A DNA stretch of 64,000 nt, from NCBI RefSeq assembly GCF_900182915.1, contig NZ_FXUG01000003.1, positions 186,001 through 250,000 of the forward strand, written 5' to 3'. A model generated the notes under the pieces. The model did not search any database. It had not been told where the DNA came from and saw only the letters and a program-made list of their open reading frames with translations. Shown here piece by piece: positions 17,624 through 26,561 of this stretch; the stretch's first letter is position 1, and every line of letters begins with the position of its first letter. A program made the translations under genes and the position numbers. Origin of the DNA: Neorhodopirellula lusitana. GTDB taxonomy: Bacteria; Planctomycetota; Planctomycetia; Pirellulales; Pirellulaceae.

Positions 17624-19153
17624 ATGGACGATAGCAAACTAAGATTCGGCGTGGGCGTGCTGGTCATCGCAGCGATCGGCATCGGCGTGATCCTAACGTT
17701 TCTGTTTGGCGCCTTTCCCGCACTCCTCAACCGAGAGTACACACTGAACGTGTACTTCCCTTCGGCCGAGGGCATCAACACAAACACACCCGTGCTTCGC
17801 GATGGCGTGAAGATCGGCCGTGTCAGCGACATTCAGCTTCAAGATGAAGGCGGCGTGCTGCTGATGTTGGCCATGAGTGCCGAACACACGATGTCGCATC
17901 ACTACATTCCACAAATCGGCATCGGCTCGCTGATCACGGGCGACTCGAAACTTGAGTTTCGCAAAGCCGAACCAAGAGAACTGAAGGTGCTATTCGAGTC
18001 CGACCAGGACATGATTGAACGCTCCTACAGCGATGGTGAGTACTTCGCTTACGGGCAAAAACTGGACGATCCATTCTCCCTGCTCTTTGGCATGGAAGAC
18101 GAACTGCGCACCACCTTCAAGAGCATCCGCGGGGCAGGGGACGCCGTCCAAAACATCGGCGATAGCATCCAAGGTCTCGTGCAAGATGTGCGTGGTGTCA
18201 TTGGACTGGAAAACACTCCTCCTGCTTATCCCAACCAAACATCATGGCCCGCCAACCCAACTGGGCATGCCAAACGAACCGGACACCAACTTGCTTCATG
18301 GCAACCGATGCGCACACATCCCTACATGCAAAACAGCTTGGGAATGATTCCAGCACCGGACTGGGTGAAAGCCCCCTCGGCCGCACCTCAAGTGCAACTT
18401 GCGGTCGCCGTTGGCGAGGCACATTCGAAAGGCCTCATCGCGCAAACCGCGGCCTACCAAAACCAGGGTGGTTTCCGACCGCCAACTGGCGCGGCCCCCG
18501 GTAACAAAGTCACACTGATTGACTTGCAAAACGAAGCGATTCAAACCCTGCAAGAGCTTCAAGGCGCAATCCGTGACGCGAGGTCCATCTTGGGCAATGA
18601 ACAAGTACGCCAAGGCATCAATGACACCGTCACGCGTTTACCGGGCGTGCTCGACGAAGCGACCGCCACACTCAAAACAACCCAACGCACTTTCGATAGT
18701 TTCGCCGAAGTCGGGGAACAATTTGAACAAGTCGGCGACGTCGCTGAAGCAGCCTTGACCGAACTCAAGGACACCGCGGGCGATACCCTGCAAAGTTTCC
18801 AGGCAACAGCCCAGAACATCGAAGCCATCACCGAACCGATCAGCCAACGCAGCGGGGAACTGGTCGAAGCGGTTCTACGCAGCCTGGCCAATGTCGATAA
18901 CGCCTTGTTCCAAATCGATACTTTTGGCGAAACGCTCAACAACAGCGACGGCACTCTCAAACGAATCATGGAAGACGACGAACTGTACTACGAGTTCCGC
19001 CGCACCCTGGAAAACATCGAAGCGGCGACTGCTCGTGTTCGTCCGATCTTGGACGATGTTCGCGTCTTCACTGACAAGATCGCAAGAGACCCGCGACAAC
19101 TGGGCGTCCGCGGCGCACTGGGCAAACGCCCAACCGGAGCAGGTCTCAAATAA
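17624..19153 (+). CDS. mlaD: MCE-domain (MlaD-type) lipid transport protein
   Basis: This is a 509-residue protein. One N-terminal membrane anchor (about 8-30) is followed by the MCE domain (about 38-112: YTLNVYFPSAEGINTNTPV, VLRDGVKIGRV). A Gln/Pro/Ala-rich linker (about 205-290) precedes a long helical region (about 300-490) with heptad character. E. coli MlaD is only 183 residues, so the C-terminal helices make this more like PqiB/YebT or mycobacterial MCE proteins that build a tunnel or needle. It closes the operon. A perfect inverted repeat (19200-19227) follows. Confidence 0.92.
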   Translation: MDDSKLRFGVGVLVIAAIGIGVILTFLFGAFPALLNREYTLNVYFPSAEGINTNTPVLRDGVKIGRVSDIQLQDEGGVLLMLAMSAEHTMSHHYIPQIGIGSLITGDSKLEFRKAEPRELKVLFESDQDMIERSYSDGEYFAYGQKLDDPFSLLFGMEDELRTTFKSIRGAGDAVQNIGDSIQGLVQDVRGVIGLENTPPAYPNQTSWPANPTGHAKRTGHQLASWQPMRTHPYMQNSLGMIPAPDWVKAPSAAPQVQLAVAVGEAHSKGLIAQTAAYQNQGGFRPPTGAAPGNKVTLIDLQNEAIQTLQELQGAIRDARSILGNEQVRQGINDTVTRLPGVLDEATATLKTTQRTFDSFAEVGEQFEQVGDVAEAALTELKDTAGDTLQSFQATAQNIEAITEPISQRSGELVEAVLRSLANVDNALFQIDTFGETLNNSDGTLKRIMEDDELYYEFRRTLENIEAATARVRPILDDVRVFTDKIARDPRQLGVRGALGKRPTGAGLK

Positions 19154-19199
19154 CCGCCACAATTGATTGCACCACAGTCGCTAAATAATCAAACTGCAA

Positions 19200-19227
19200 T
19201 AACGCCATCGCAACGCGAATGGCGTTA
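19200..19227 (+). terminator. inverted repeat after mlaD
   Basis: A 9-bp perfect stem (TAACGCCAT with ATGGCGTTA) has a 10-nt loop, 46 bp after the mlaD stop. No T-run follows. It is a candidate transcription end or 3' stabilising hairpin. Confidence 0.5.
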
Positions 19228-19303
19228 ACAGTTGTGAAATGGCATCAAAACACCGTGGGGATGCGATCTCGTGCTCTCATTCGCAAGCAACAATGATCGG
19301 CAG

Positions 19304-20341
19304 TCAACGTTTTAAGAATCCGTACTTCGCAATGCAGTACAAAGCCGCGACGCCATCCTTCCAAGTGATCTTCTTTCCTTCGTCGTACCAGCGGTGCTGG
19401 TAGCGAATCGGGCGTTCCGTGAACCGCAATCCCATTCGAGCAAACCGGGCCGTCAATTCAATCTCGATACCGAACCGATCTTCCTTCAATTTCGGCAACA
19501 CCGCCTTGAAGTGTTCTGTCCGAGCCATCTTATAACAGGTCTCCACGTCACTCAAACGAGGACCGATCGCGACGCTTGCGAGCATCGTGATGAATGCGTT
19601 CACCGCTTGGTGCCACCAAGGTGACAACTGGCGATCACAGTGACCGTACCGCGTGCCGTAAACCACGTCCGCAGATCGCTCGACCAAGGGCTGCAACAAC
19701 CCACGCAGATCATCGGGGTTGTACTCACTGTCCGCGTCCTGAATCACGATCACGTCACCAGTCGCAGCTTCCACGCCGGTACGGATCGCGGCTCCCTTAC
19801 CACGATTCACCTGATGACGAATCAACTGCACATCCCCAACGACTTGCGCGCTTGCAACTTCCCCGCCAGGCTCCAGAACGCTTGCGTCCTGTGCGCCTGC
19901 GACGTTGCTGCCAACTCGGTACGCGTCGATGGCCTCGGCGCCCGCACGTTGCGCGCCCGCGTCCAATGTACCCGCGCCATGTGCACCTACGCCCACTGCA
20001 CCTACGCCCTGCAAACCTACGCTCTGGGTGTTCCCACTTGGCCCTGCCAACACCATCTTCGATAGCACTTCCGATGACCCATCATCAGAGCCGTCATCGA
20101 CCAGAATGATCTCCAGCGGCAAACCTGTCTTGCGAAGCTTTGCGATCACCTCTTGAACCGTGTCACACTCGTTGTAGACCGGCACGATGACCGTCAAACG
20201 AAACTCATCAGGCAACGCATAAATGGACAGCTGTCGACAGGCATCCGAGCCGAGCCAATTCGTGATCTGCGCGACATAAGATGCGTCGAACATGTTCCCT
20301 TGCGTTGGACCAGGACTCGGACAATCACTTTGCGGATTCAT
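19304..20341 (-). CDS. family 2 glycosyltransferase with repetitive insert
   Basis: This protein has 345 residues from ATG 20341 (a TTG four codons upstream is less likely). It has a GT-A fold of the dolichyl-phosphate-mannose-synthase/ArnC type: VIVPVYNEC at 51-59, ILVDDGSDDGS at 79-89, the metal-binding DAD in IQDADSEYNPDD, and YGTRYG. It lacks the C-terminal membrane helices of ArnC. Residues about 99-168, between the nucleotide-binding motif and NRGKG, are a Gly/Ala-rich repeat not found in the family. Donor and acceptor are unknown. Lipid-linked sugar transfer is the likely role. Confidence 0.88.
   Translation of the reverse strand: MNPQSDCPSPGPTQGNMFDASYVAQITNWLGSDACRQLSIYALPDEFRLTVIVPVYNECDTVQEVIAKLRKTGLPLEIILVDDGSDDGSSEVLSKMVLAGPSGNTQSVGLQGVGAVGVGAHGAGTLDAGAQRAGAEAIDAYRVGSNVAGAQDASVLEPGGEVASAQVVGDVQLIRHQVNRGKGAAIRTGVEAATGDVIVIQDADSEYNPDDLRGLLQPLVERSADVVYGTRYGHCDRQLSPWWHQAVNAFITMLASVAIGPRLSDVETCYKMARTEHFKAVLPKLKEDRFGIEIELTARFARMGLRFTERPIRYQHRWYDEGKKITWKDGVAALYCIAKYGFLKR
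19838..20047 (-). repeat. in-frame Gly/Ala minisatellite inside glycosyltransferase
   Basis: A degenerate 9-15-bp unit with TGCACCTACGCC and GCGCCCGCG variants on the plus strand encodes repeated GAx and AGA tripeptide patterns. It stays in frame and interrupts a conserved glycosyltransferase core at a loop position. Confidence 0.65.
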
Positions 20342-20686
20342 GCACACACTCAACTCGAAAGATTCGATTTTTGGTTGAAAACCAGTCTAGCTTTCATGAT
20401 CAATGCGTTCATTCACCGTGCATTCTTTCAGAACAGTTTTATGCAAATTATTCTTCATCGAAGATTGTCGTTTTTTGCACATCGAAACGCTTCACAACCC
20501 AAGATCGATCGTCCATTCCGACCACTTTGTTGTTGACATTCACCCGTTTCAACGACAGATTCTTAGGGACTTCAACCAACAGACAAACGTTGGCGTTGCC
20601 CTTTTCTTTGCAACGTGAAGCACCCGAATTTGATCGTTCTTCAGTGCTTCTAAGTTTGTCCTGCTTTTCTAAACGGAGTGTGAACG
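20342..20686. other. spacer between glycosyltransferase and small ORF
   Basis: This 345-bp AT-richer stretch separates two divergently oriented starts. A perfect -35 hexamer TTGACA lies at 20533-20538 on the plus strand. At 17-bp spacing the -10 candidate is only CAGATT, a weak match. No RNA gene was recognised. Confidence 0.4.
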
Positions 20687-20851
20687 ATGCCGACTGCCAA
20701 AGTGAATCCCACCTTTGATAAGGTCAACTCACGCGGCCGGACATCCACTCCACAACGACGATCCAAAACACCACACGATACACCACTGCACCTCGCTCGC
20801 ACTCCATGCAAGCAACCAGCCGCAGCAACGGCCGTACGAAACGGCCCATGA
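20687..20851 (+). CDS. possible small basic protein, 54 residues
   Basis: The ATG at 20687 has a GGAG site at 20675-20678, 8 nt upstream. It opens a 54-residue frame starting MPTAKVNPTFDKVNSRGRTS. The product is rich in Arg, Lys, Thr, Ser and Pro with no hydrophobic core, so it would be disordered or nucleic-acid binding. A possible -35 element lies upstream and a 6-bp hairpin (20913-20929) downstream. I recognise no family. Chance is not excluded. Confidence 0.35.
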   Translation: MPTAKVNPTFDKVNSRGRTSTPQRRSKTPHDTPLHLARTPCKQPAAATAVRNGP

Positions 20852-21412
20852 GCTTGCCCTAAAATACGCCCGAAACAACAAGACACCGCAAGGCTGCGTT
20901 GTCTGTTAGCACGCCACAAAGAATGTGGCTGAATCATCGGGAGATGGTACCAGTTGGACGCCACCGCAGAACATTCATTGCTCTGGACATGGACTCGTCA
21001 CTCCCTTTTTAGAATTTTGTCGTCACTTGCCAGCAAGCGCCGCAGCAATGCGGAAACACTCTCGCTGAACAAGCCTCAAACCTGACACGCCACAAGGATG
21101 CTGCGTGACAGAGACTGTTTAAGGAGTCGACACAGTGAGCTCAACCGAGCAGGAAGTAAGGTTGACTCGCTTTTCTTGATGCCGCTCGGCAATCGTGGAC
21201 TAGCCTACAAGCAAGACGACGCAGCCCATTTGACTCGTCGCCGACGCTTCCACACCCGAACCAGCATCCCGTGCCAGTGACCGCAACCCTTCGATACAAG
21301 GGTCGCGAATGAACGAACTGGCCAAAGCGCTGGCTGCCAAAGCAATGGCTCGCCAACACCCAACCGCAACAGACGAGCGCACTGTCACGCCACCTGTCTA
21401 ATCACCTCGGCG
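20852..21412. other. 561-bp spacer with possible gene remnants
   Basis: There is no intact gene. A small hairpin GCCACA/TGTGGC lies at 20913-20929. At 21135 a GTG preceded by AAGGAG (8-nt gap) opens the frame SSTEQEVRLTRFS then stops. This resembles the start of selenophosphate synthase. Further on, a different frame reads QDDAAHL. A third frame, ending at about 21401, reads MNELAKALAAKAMARQ and is not identified. Confidence 0.4.
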
Positions 21413-21934
21413 CTAACCAGCCATCCGCGTGATTCGATTGTGCGGCTGAGCCAATTCTTCTGCCGTCGGCTGATAACGAAACTGCATCAGGTAGGCGTCT
21501 TCGGCTGCGTCATCATAGAAGTCACGTAAAACCGAAATAGCCTTGAAGCCCAAGTTCTTAAAGAACAACTGCGCCTCCAGATTCGTTTCCCGAACCTCCA
21601 GCATGATCCGGTTGCGGCGTTCTTGGGACAACTTGCCCAATAACTTGTCCATCATCACATTGCCGATTCCACGCCGGCGATAATCACTGTGAACGGCGAA
21701 GTTCAAGATATGCAGACGGTTCTTATGCAGCTCATAAATCATGAACCCGACGACGCGACCTTCGCATTCAGCAACCATGCCAATGCAGTTGCGCTGTCGT
21801 AGGCAACGGATAAAATCATCTTCCGTCCAAGCAAACTCAAAGCAATTGCCTTCAATCCCAAGCACGTCCGGCATATCTCGGCGAATCATCCAACGGATGT
21901 GAGACGTTCTAGTAGCTTGTGTTGTGTTTTCCAC
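21413..21934 (-). CDS. rimI: RimI-like GNAT N-acetyltransferase
   Basis: This protein has 173 residues from the GTG at 21934. That start is chosen for its AGGGA site about 7 nt upstream. A GTG at 21997 would add 21 residues without conservation. The GNAT fold is clear: motif A HILNFAVHSDYRRRGIG holds the acetyl-CoA loop (RRRGIG), and LEVRETNLEAQLFFKNLGF is typical of RimI. The family acetylates the N-terminal alanine of ribosomal protein S18. The C-terminal 20 residues extend beyond E. coli RimI. Confidence 0.86.
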   Translation of the reverse strand: MENTTQATRTSHIRWMIRRDMPDVLGIEGNCFEFAWTEDDFIRCLRQRNCIGMVAECEGRVVGFMIYELHKNRLHILNFAVHSDYRRRGIGNVMMDKLLGKLSQERRNRIMLEVRETNLEAQLFFKNLGFKAISVLRDFYDDAAEDAYLMQFRYQPTAEELAQPHNRITRMAG

Positions 21935-22044
21935 GTCGGATTCCCTTCCGGTACGATGAAGATTCCACCGCCAATTCACGGGCCATCCTGGCTCCACGGC
22001 GACAAAATGGAAATTAGCAGAACACCTTCACGACACCAAGACAG

Positions 22045-22081
22045 AAACAAAAAATGCCAAGCGAAAACCGCTTGGCATTTT
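22045..22081 (-). terminator. strong intrinsic terminator after rplK
   Basis: Perfect 13-bp arms (22051-22063 and 22069-22081) enclose a 5-nt loop. On the minus strand the stem is followed by TTTTTTGTTT. It lies 46 bp after the rplK stop and ends the tRNA-tuf-secE-nusG-rplK transcript. Confidence 0.93.
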
Positions 22082-22126
22082 AAGTATTCTTGAATTGGAA
22101 CCGGAAAACACCCGGAACCGAAAGCA

Positions 22127-22552
22127 CTAGCCCTCGACAACGATGCCCATGCTACGTGCAGTACCTTCGATCATCATCGCAGCTTGATCGATACTGCGAG
22201 CGTTAAGGTCTTCCATTTTCTTTTGAGCGATCTCTTCGCACTGAGCGCGAGTCACCTTGCCGACCTTGTCCTTGTTAGGGACACCACTGCCCTTGGCAAT
22301 ACCAGCAGCAGCCTTCAACATCGAAGCAGCTGGAGGACTCTTGGTGACAAAGTCAAAACTACGGTCGTTGTAAACCGTAACGATCACAGGAATCGGTGTT
22401 CCGTTGTATTCCTTAGTACGATCGTTGAACTGCTGGACGAACTGGCCCAAGTTCACACCGAACTTACCCAACGAGGTACCAACAGGAGGTGCTGGAGTCG
22501 CTTGTCCACCAGGAACTTGAAACTTAGCTTGACCGGTTACTTGTTTTGCCAT
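22127..22552 (-). CDS. rplK: 50S ribosomal protein L11 (uL11)
   Basis: This is a 141-residue uL11 of exact family length. The N-terminal domain has KFQVPGGQATPAPPVGTSLG. The C-terminal rRNA-binding domain has GSGVPNKDKVGKVTRAQ and AMMIEGTARSMGIVVEG. It forms the base of the GTPase-activating stalk. The strong terminator follows directly, so rplA does not follow rplK as it does in most bacteria. Confidence 0.97.
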   Translation of the reverse strand: MAKQVTGQAKFQVPGGQATPAPPVGTSLGKFGVNLGQFVQQFNDRTKEYNGTPIPVIVTVYNDRSFDFVTKSPPAASMLKAAAGIAKGSGVPNKDKVGKVTRAQCEEIAQKKMEDLNARSIDQAAMMIEGTARSMGIVVEG

Positions 22553-22710
22553 GGGAAATAGCTCTTAGCAATTTGCGATGAACGATGGGCTGCCAAATCG
22601 AGCCGCGGTGCGGCGATCCTGATTGAGCGTCTTCGAGCTATCGCGGGTGAGGGAAATCTGATTGATAATTTTTGAAAGCTAGTAGCAATCCGCCAGTAGC
22701 TGTTCGCGTC

Positions 22711-23427
22711 TTACAAAGGTTCAACTTGCCAGTGATCAAGCTCCATCGGAACACTACGCCCGAAGATATTGATGACCACAGTGACACGACCATTGGCTTC
22801 GTCGACAACTTCGACTTCGCCTTCTTGGTTCTCGAAATTGCCTTCCTTGACGCGAACTCGATCGCCGACCTTGAACGGAATCGAGGTCTTCATCGGAGCA
22901 TCTTCTTCGTCCTCGACTAACGGACGATTAATGAACCGCTCCACATCCTCAGGTTCCATTGGCATCGGCTTACCAGCCGAACCCGTGAAGTCGCTAATGC
23001 CCCCAGTCTCTCGAACCAGGAACCATGTATCGTCGTTGATGGCCATGAAGGCCATGATGTACCCAGGCAACAACTTACGTTTCGTGACGCGTCGCTTTCC
23101 ATCACGCGTGAATGTTGCCACATCTTCACTGGGGACCACGATCTCTTCGATAAGATCTCCCATGTCTTCCATCTTGACGCGTTTTCGCAACGCGTCAGCG
23201 ATCGAATCTTCGCGATTGAAAGCAACCTTCAGGATGTACCAGTCCTTGACTGGCTCACCTTCGGTCTCGACCTTCGGCATCGCGTTTGGATCGACTGGGG
23301 CAGGGGGCGGCAAAGCGGGACCAGAAGCAGAAACTTCTTCCGCACCCGAGTCGGCCTCGTCCTGCACATCGTTATCGGTCATTGCGTCGTCGATGATTTC
23401 GCTTTCTGAGTTTTCGTTATCGCTCAC
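22711..23427 (-). CDS. nusG: transcription termination/antitermination protein NusG
   Basis: This is a 238-residue NusG. The first about 60 residues are an acidic, then Pro-rich extension absent from E. coli NusG (181 residues). The NGN domain spans about 61-185 (DWYILKVAFNRE, LLPGYIMAFMAINDD). The KOW domain spans about 192-230 (PFKVGDRVRVKEGNFENQEG). It binds RNA polymerase and links it to Rho or S10. The ATG overlaps the secE stop by four bases. Confidence 0.95.
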   Translation of the reverse strand: MSDNENSESEIIDDAMTDNDVQDEADSGAEEVSASGPALPPPAPVDPNAMPKVETEGEPVKDWYILKVAFNREDSIADALRKRVKMEDMGDLIEEIVVPSEDVATFTRDGKRRVTKRKLLPGYIMAFMAINDDTWFLVRETGGISDFTGSAGKPMPMEPEDVERFINRPLVEDEEDAPMKTSIPFKVGDRVRVKEGNFENQEGEVEVVDEANGRVTVVINIFGRSVPMELDHWQVEPL

Positions 23428-23870
23428 GAGGTGACCCCAAGAGCGTTAAAGATGAATTGCCAAAGTACGTCAAAAGAGAACAGCGTCACTGCCAAGAAGA
23501 AGATCGTGAAGATCACGACGATCGCGGCACGAATCAACTCATCTTTACTGGGCCAGGTGACCTTATTCATCTCCGCTTCAACAGCGATCAAGAAGTCCGC
23601 AAAACGCGGCCAGTTCACCAATCGAAACCCGAACCACAAGCCAGCGGCCAAGAGCACACCCGCGATCGATCGAGCAACCACGCCGTTGCTCATCATCGTG
23701 GGCAAGAACCCATACAAACGCCAGCTACCAAGCCCAACAATCACAAAGATTGCAAGCGCGGTCAACTGACGAACGATACGTCCCTGCGTCGGCTTATAAA
23801 CCTCCGCATGAAACAATTCGCTAGTCAGGGGCGAACCGGCAGAACCGGATTGAGTCAGGTCTTTCGACAT
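23424..23870 (-). CDS. secE: preprotein translocase subunit SecE
   Basis: This protein has 148 residues with three predicted membrane helices (about 35-55, 65-83 and 112-135), as in E. coli SecE. The conserved cytoplasmic amphipathic motif EAEMNKVTWPSKDELIRA precedes the last helix. It stabilises SecY in the Sec translocon. The gene lies after tRNA-Trp and overlaps nusG, giving the usual secE-nusG pair. Confidence 0.94.
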   Translation of the reverse strand: MSKDLTQSGSAGSPLTSELFHAEVYKPTQGRIVRQLTALAIFVIVGLGSWRLYGFLPTMMSNGVVARSIAGVLLAAGLWFGFRLVNWPRFADFLIAVEAEMNKVTWPSKDELIRAAIVVIFTIFFLAVTLFSFDVLWQFIFNALGVTS

Positions 23871-23999
23871 CCGTTAAATCCTTCACAGCCGAACGATCGG
23901 CAGGAAATAGGAACCCGTTTCGACACCATCCTCATGATGGGGCCGGGCTCGGCCCAACCTAGGAAGGCCAAGTCACCGGGAATCTTGCAGTTGTAAAAG

Positions 24000-24072
24000 C
24001 AGGGGCGGCGAGAGTCGAACTCACAACCGCTGGTTTTGGAAACCAGTGCTCTGCCAATTGAGCTACGCCCCT
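24000..24072 (-). tRNA. tRNA-Trp (CCA)
   Basis: This is a 73-nt cloverleaf with acceptor arms AGGGGCG/CGCCCCT and discriminator G. The anticodon CCA is at 24039-24037 in a seven-base loop, and the T-arm is GAGTTCGACTC. CCA is not encoded. The sequence closely resembles E. coli tRNA-Trp. It sits between tuf and secE. Confidence 0.96.
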
Positions 24073-24247
24073 AAGTGGAAACCGAACTGCGAATCGCTGT
24101 TGCGATCGCCATCAGCATCCTGAACCATCTCTTGCGAGAATTGCCGAAGCCTTGAACAGTGATTCAACGTCACCGCCCAAGGCTTACAGCCTGTCAGTCT
24201 AGCGGAAGAAAGCAATTAGCTAAATGCTAAAAGTCCTCCCAACTTCC

Positions 24248-25444
<1,197 letters not shown>

Positions 25445-25638
25445 CTTGGTTCACCTACATTCGCGACTCGTGCCACTGTCCCTTAGAGATACGCCCCAAG
25501 GAACCCTACCCGCCTTCGACCGTGTTCACACCCACGGTGGACCGATGACGGTTCGGCCGCACAAATCGCATTCGATTTGACAATCGAAACGAAACAGAAA
25601 TTGTGTCAGACACCAAAGCAGTGCCCTGATATCAAAAA

Positions 25639-25710
25639 AGCTGCTGATGGGATTTGAACCCATGACCTCATCCTTACCAAGGAGGCGCTCTACCCCTGAG
25701 CTACAGCAGC
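25639..25710 (-). tRNA. tRNA-Thr (GGU)
   Basis: This is a 72-nt cloverleaf with acceptor GCTGCTG/CAGCAGC and discriminator U. The anticodon GGT is read from 25678-25676 and the T-loop is GGTTCAAATCC. It is the last tRNA before tuf in transcription order. Confidence 0.95.
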
Positions 25711-25813
25711 GATAAACAGCTTCAAGCGATTAGGCCCTAGCGATTAGCTTTCATTTCCGGAGCCAAGCTCCACAAGCTAGTTACTAGCGGCCATTCGCGA
25801 ATAGCTATCTAAA
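25711..25813. repeat. dispersed AGCGATTAG-type spacer motif
   Basis: AGCGATTAG occurs twice here (25725-25733 and 25739-25747). It is followed by related words (GCTAGTTACTAGC, GCGAATAGCTATC). Similar words recur in other non-coding spacers: near 1165-1195, 1745-1760, 3547-3600, 24212-24232, 25905-25990 and 44962-44985. Confidence 0.6.
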
Positions 25814-25884
25814 AGCGGGTGAAGGGAATCGAACCCTCGTATTCAGCTTGGAAGGCTGCTGCACTACCATTGTGCTACACCCGC
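25814..25884 (-). tRNA. tRNA-Gly (UCC)
   Basis: This is a 71-nt cloverleaf with acceptor GCGGGTG/CACCCGC and discriminator U. The anticodon TCC is read from 25852-25850 within the loop CTTCCAA, and the T-arm is GGGTTCGATTCCC. Confidence 0.94.
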
Positions 25885-25998
25885 GACAGAAGCAGCCAGC
25901 GATCAATTACGAGCAATTAGCCCTGATAGAGAAACCGCTCAGCGGCAATCTCACTTCTGCTAAAGGCCAGTAGCGAATGCTAAAAGCTTCTTCTTCAA

Positions 25999-26080
25999 TG
26001 GGGGCTACAGGATTCGAACCTGTGTAGGCATAGCCAGCGGATTTACAGTCCGCCCCCTTTAACCACTCGGGCAAACCCCC
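25999..26080 (-). tRNA. tRNA-Tyr (GUA)
   Basis: This is an 82-nt class II tRNA with a long variable arm, acceptor GGGGGTT/AGCCCCC and discriminator A. The anticodon GTA is read from 26046-26044 and the T-arm is AGGTTCGAATCCT. A long variable arm plus GUA identifies tyrosine. Confidence 0.95.
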
Positions 26081-26182
26081 ATAAAAAATCAGTCGTGTTA
26101 CTTCAGTTCAGTTATCTGCGACCTATCTACTTGCGATTTAGTTGAGCGAGAAGTGTTTTCCTCTCGCGAATCAATACTAAAG

Positions 26183-26255
26183 AGCCAACGGAGGGATTCG
26201 AACCCACGACCGGCTGATTACAAATCAGCAGCTCTGCCAACTGAGCTACGTTGGC
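26183..26255 (-). tRNA. tRNA-Thr (UGU)
   Basis: This is a 73-nt cloverleaf with acceptor GCCAACG/CGTTGGC and discriminator U. The anticodon TGT is read from 26222-26220, and the T-arm is GGGTTCGAATCCC. It is the first tRNA of the cluster, so the cluster promoter should lie beyond 26255. Confidence 0.95.
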
Positions 26256-26561
26256 CGGTGCCAAACGACGAATCGTGCAACAAACGACTGGTTGTCACAC
26301 GGTTTCCATCCTTGGTCAAACGACGGTTCCCGTTTAGGGAAGGCAGAGTGTACCGATCCATCGATTGGGAACAAGATGGAATTGAACCAAAAACGGGGCT
26401 GAAAATCAAAAAAACTGGGTATGCTAAGCAGAATTCAATCTTCTCAATCGTCCGACAAGCCTCGATTCGCCAAGGTTCACCGCGATTTAGCCGCAATTAG
26501 TACGGAATTTCGGCTTCCTCCCACCTTGGTTCGACGTTGCCACCCTGGTATCACCACCTGA
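26256..26561. other. divergent control region, tRNA-tuf cluster versus rsmG
   Basis: These 306 bp separate the minus-strand tRNA-tuf cluster from plus-strand rsmG, so they must contain promoters in both directions. I could not select convincing -10/-35 pairs by eye. No further tRNA or open frame is supported. Confidence 0.5.

Noticed and set aside
26360-26400. tRNA-like GGAATTGAACC text upstream of the tRNA cluster
   Set aside because: No acceptor or anticodon arms can be folded around it.
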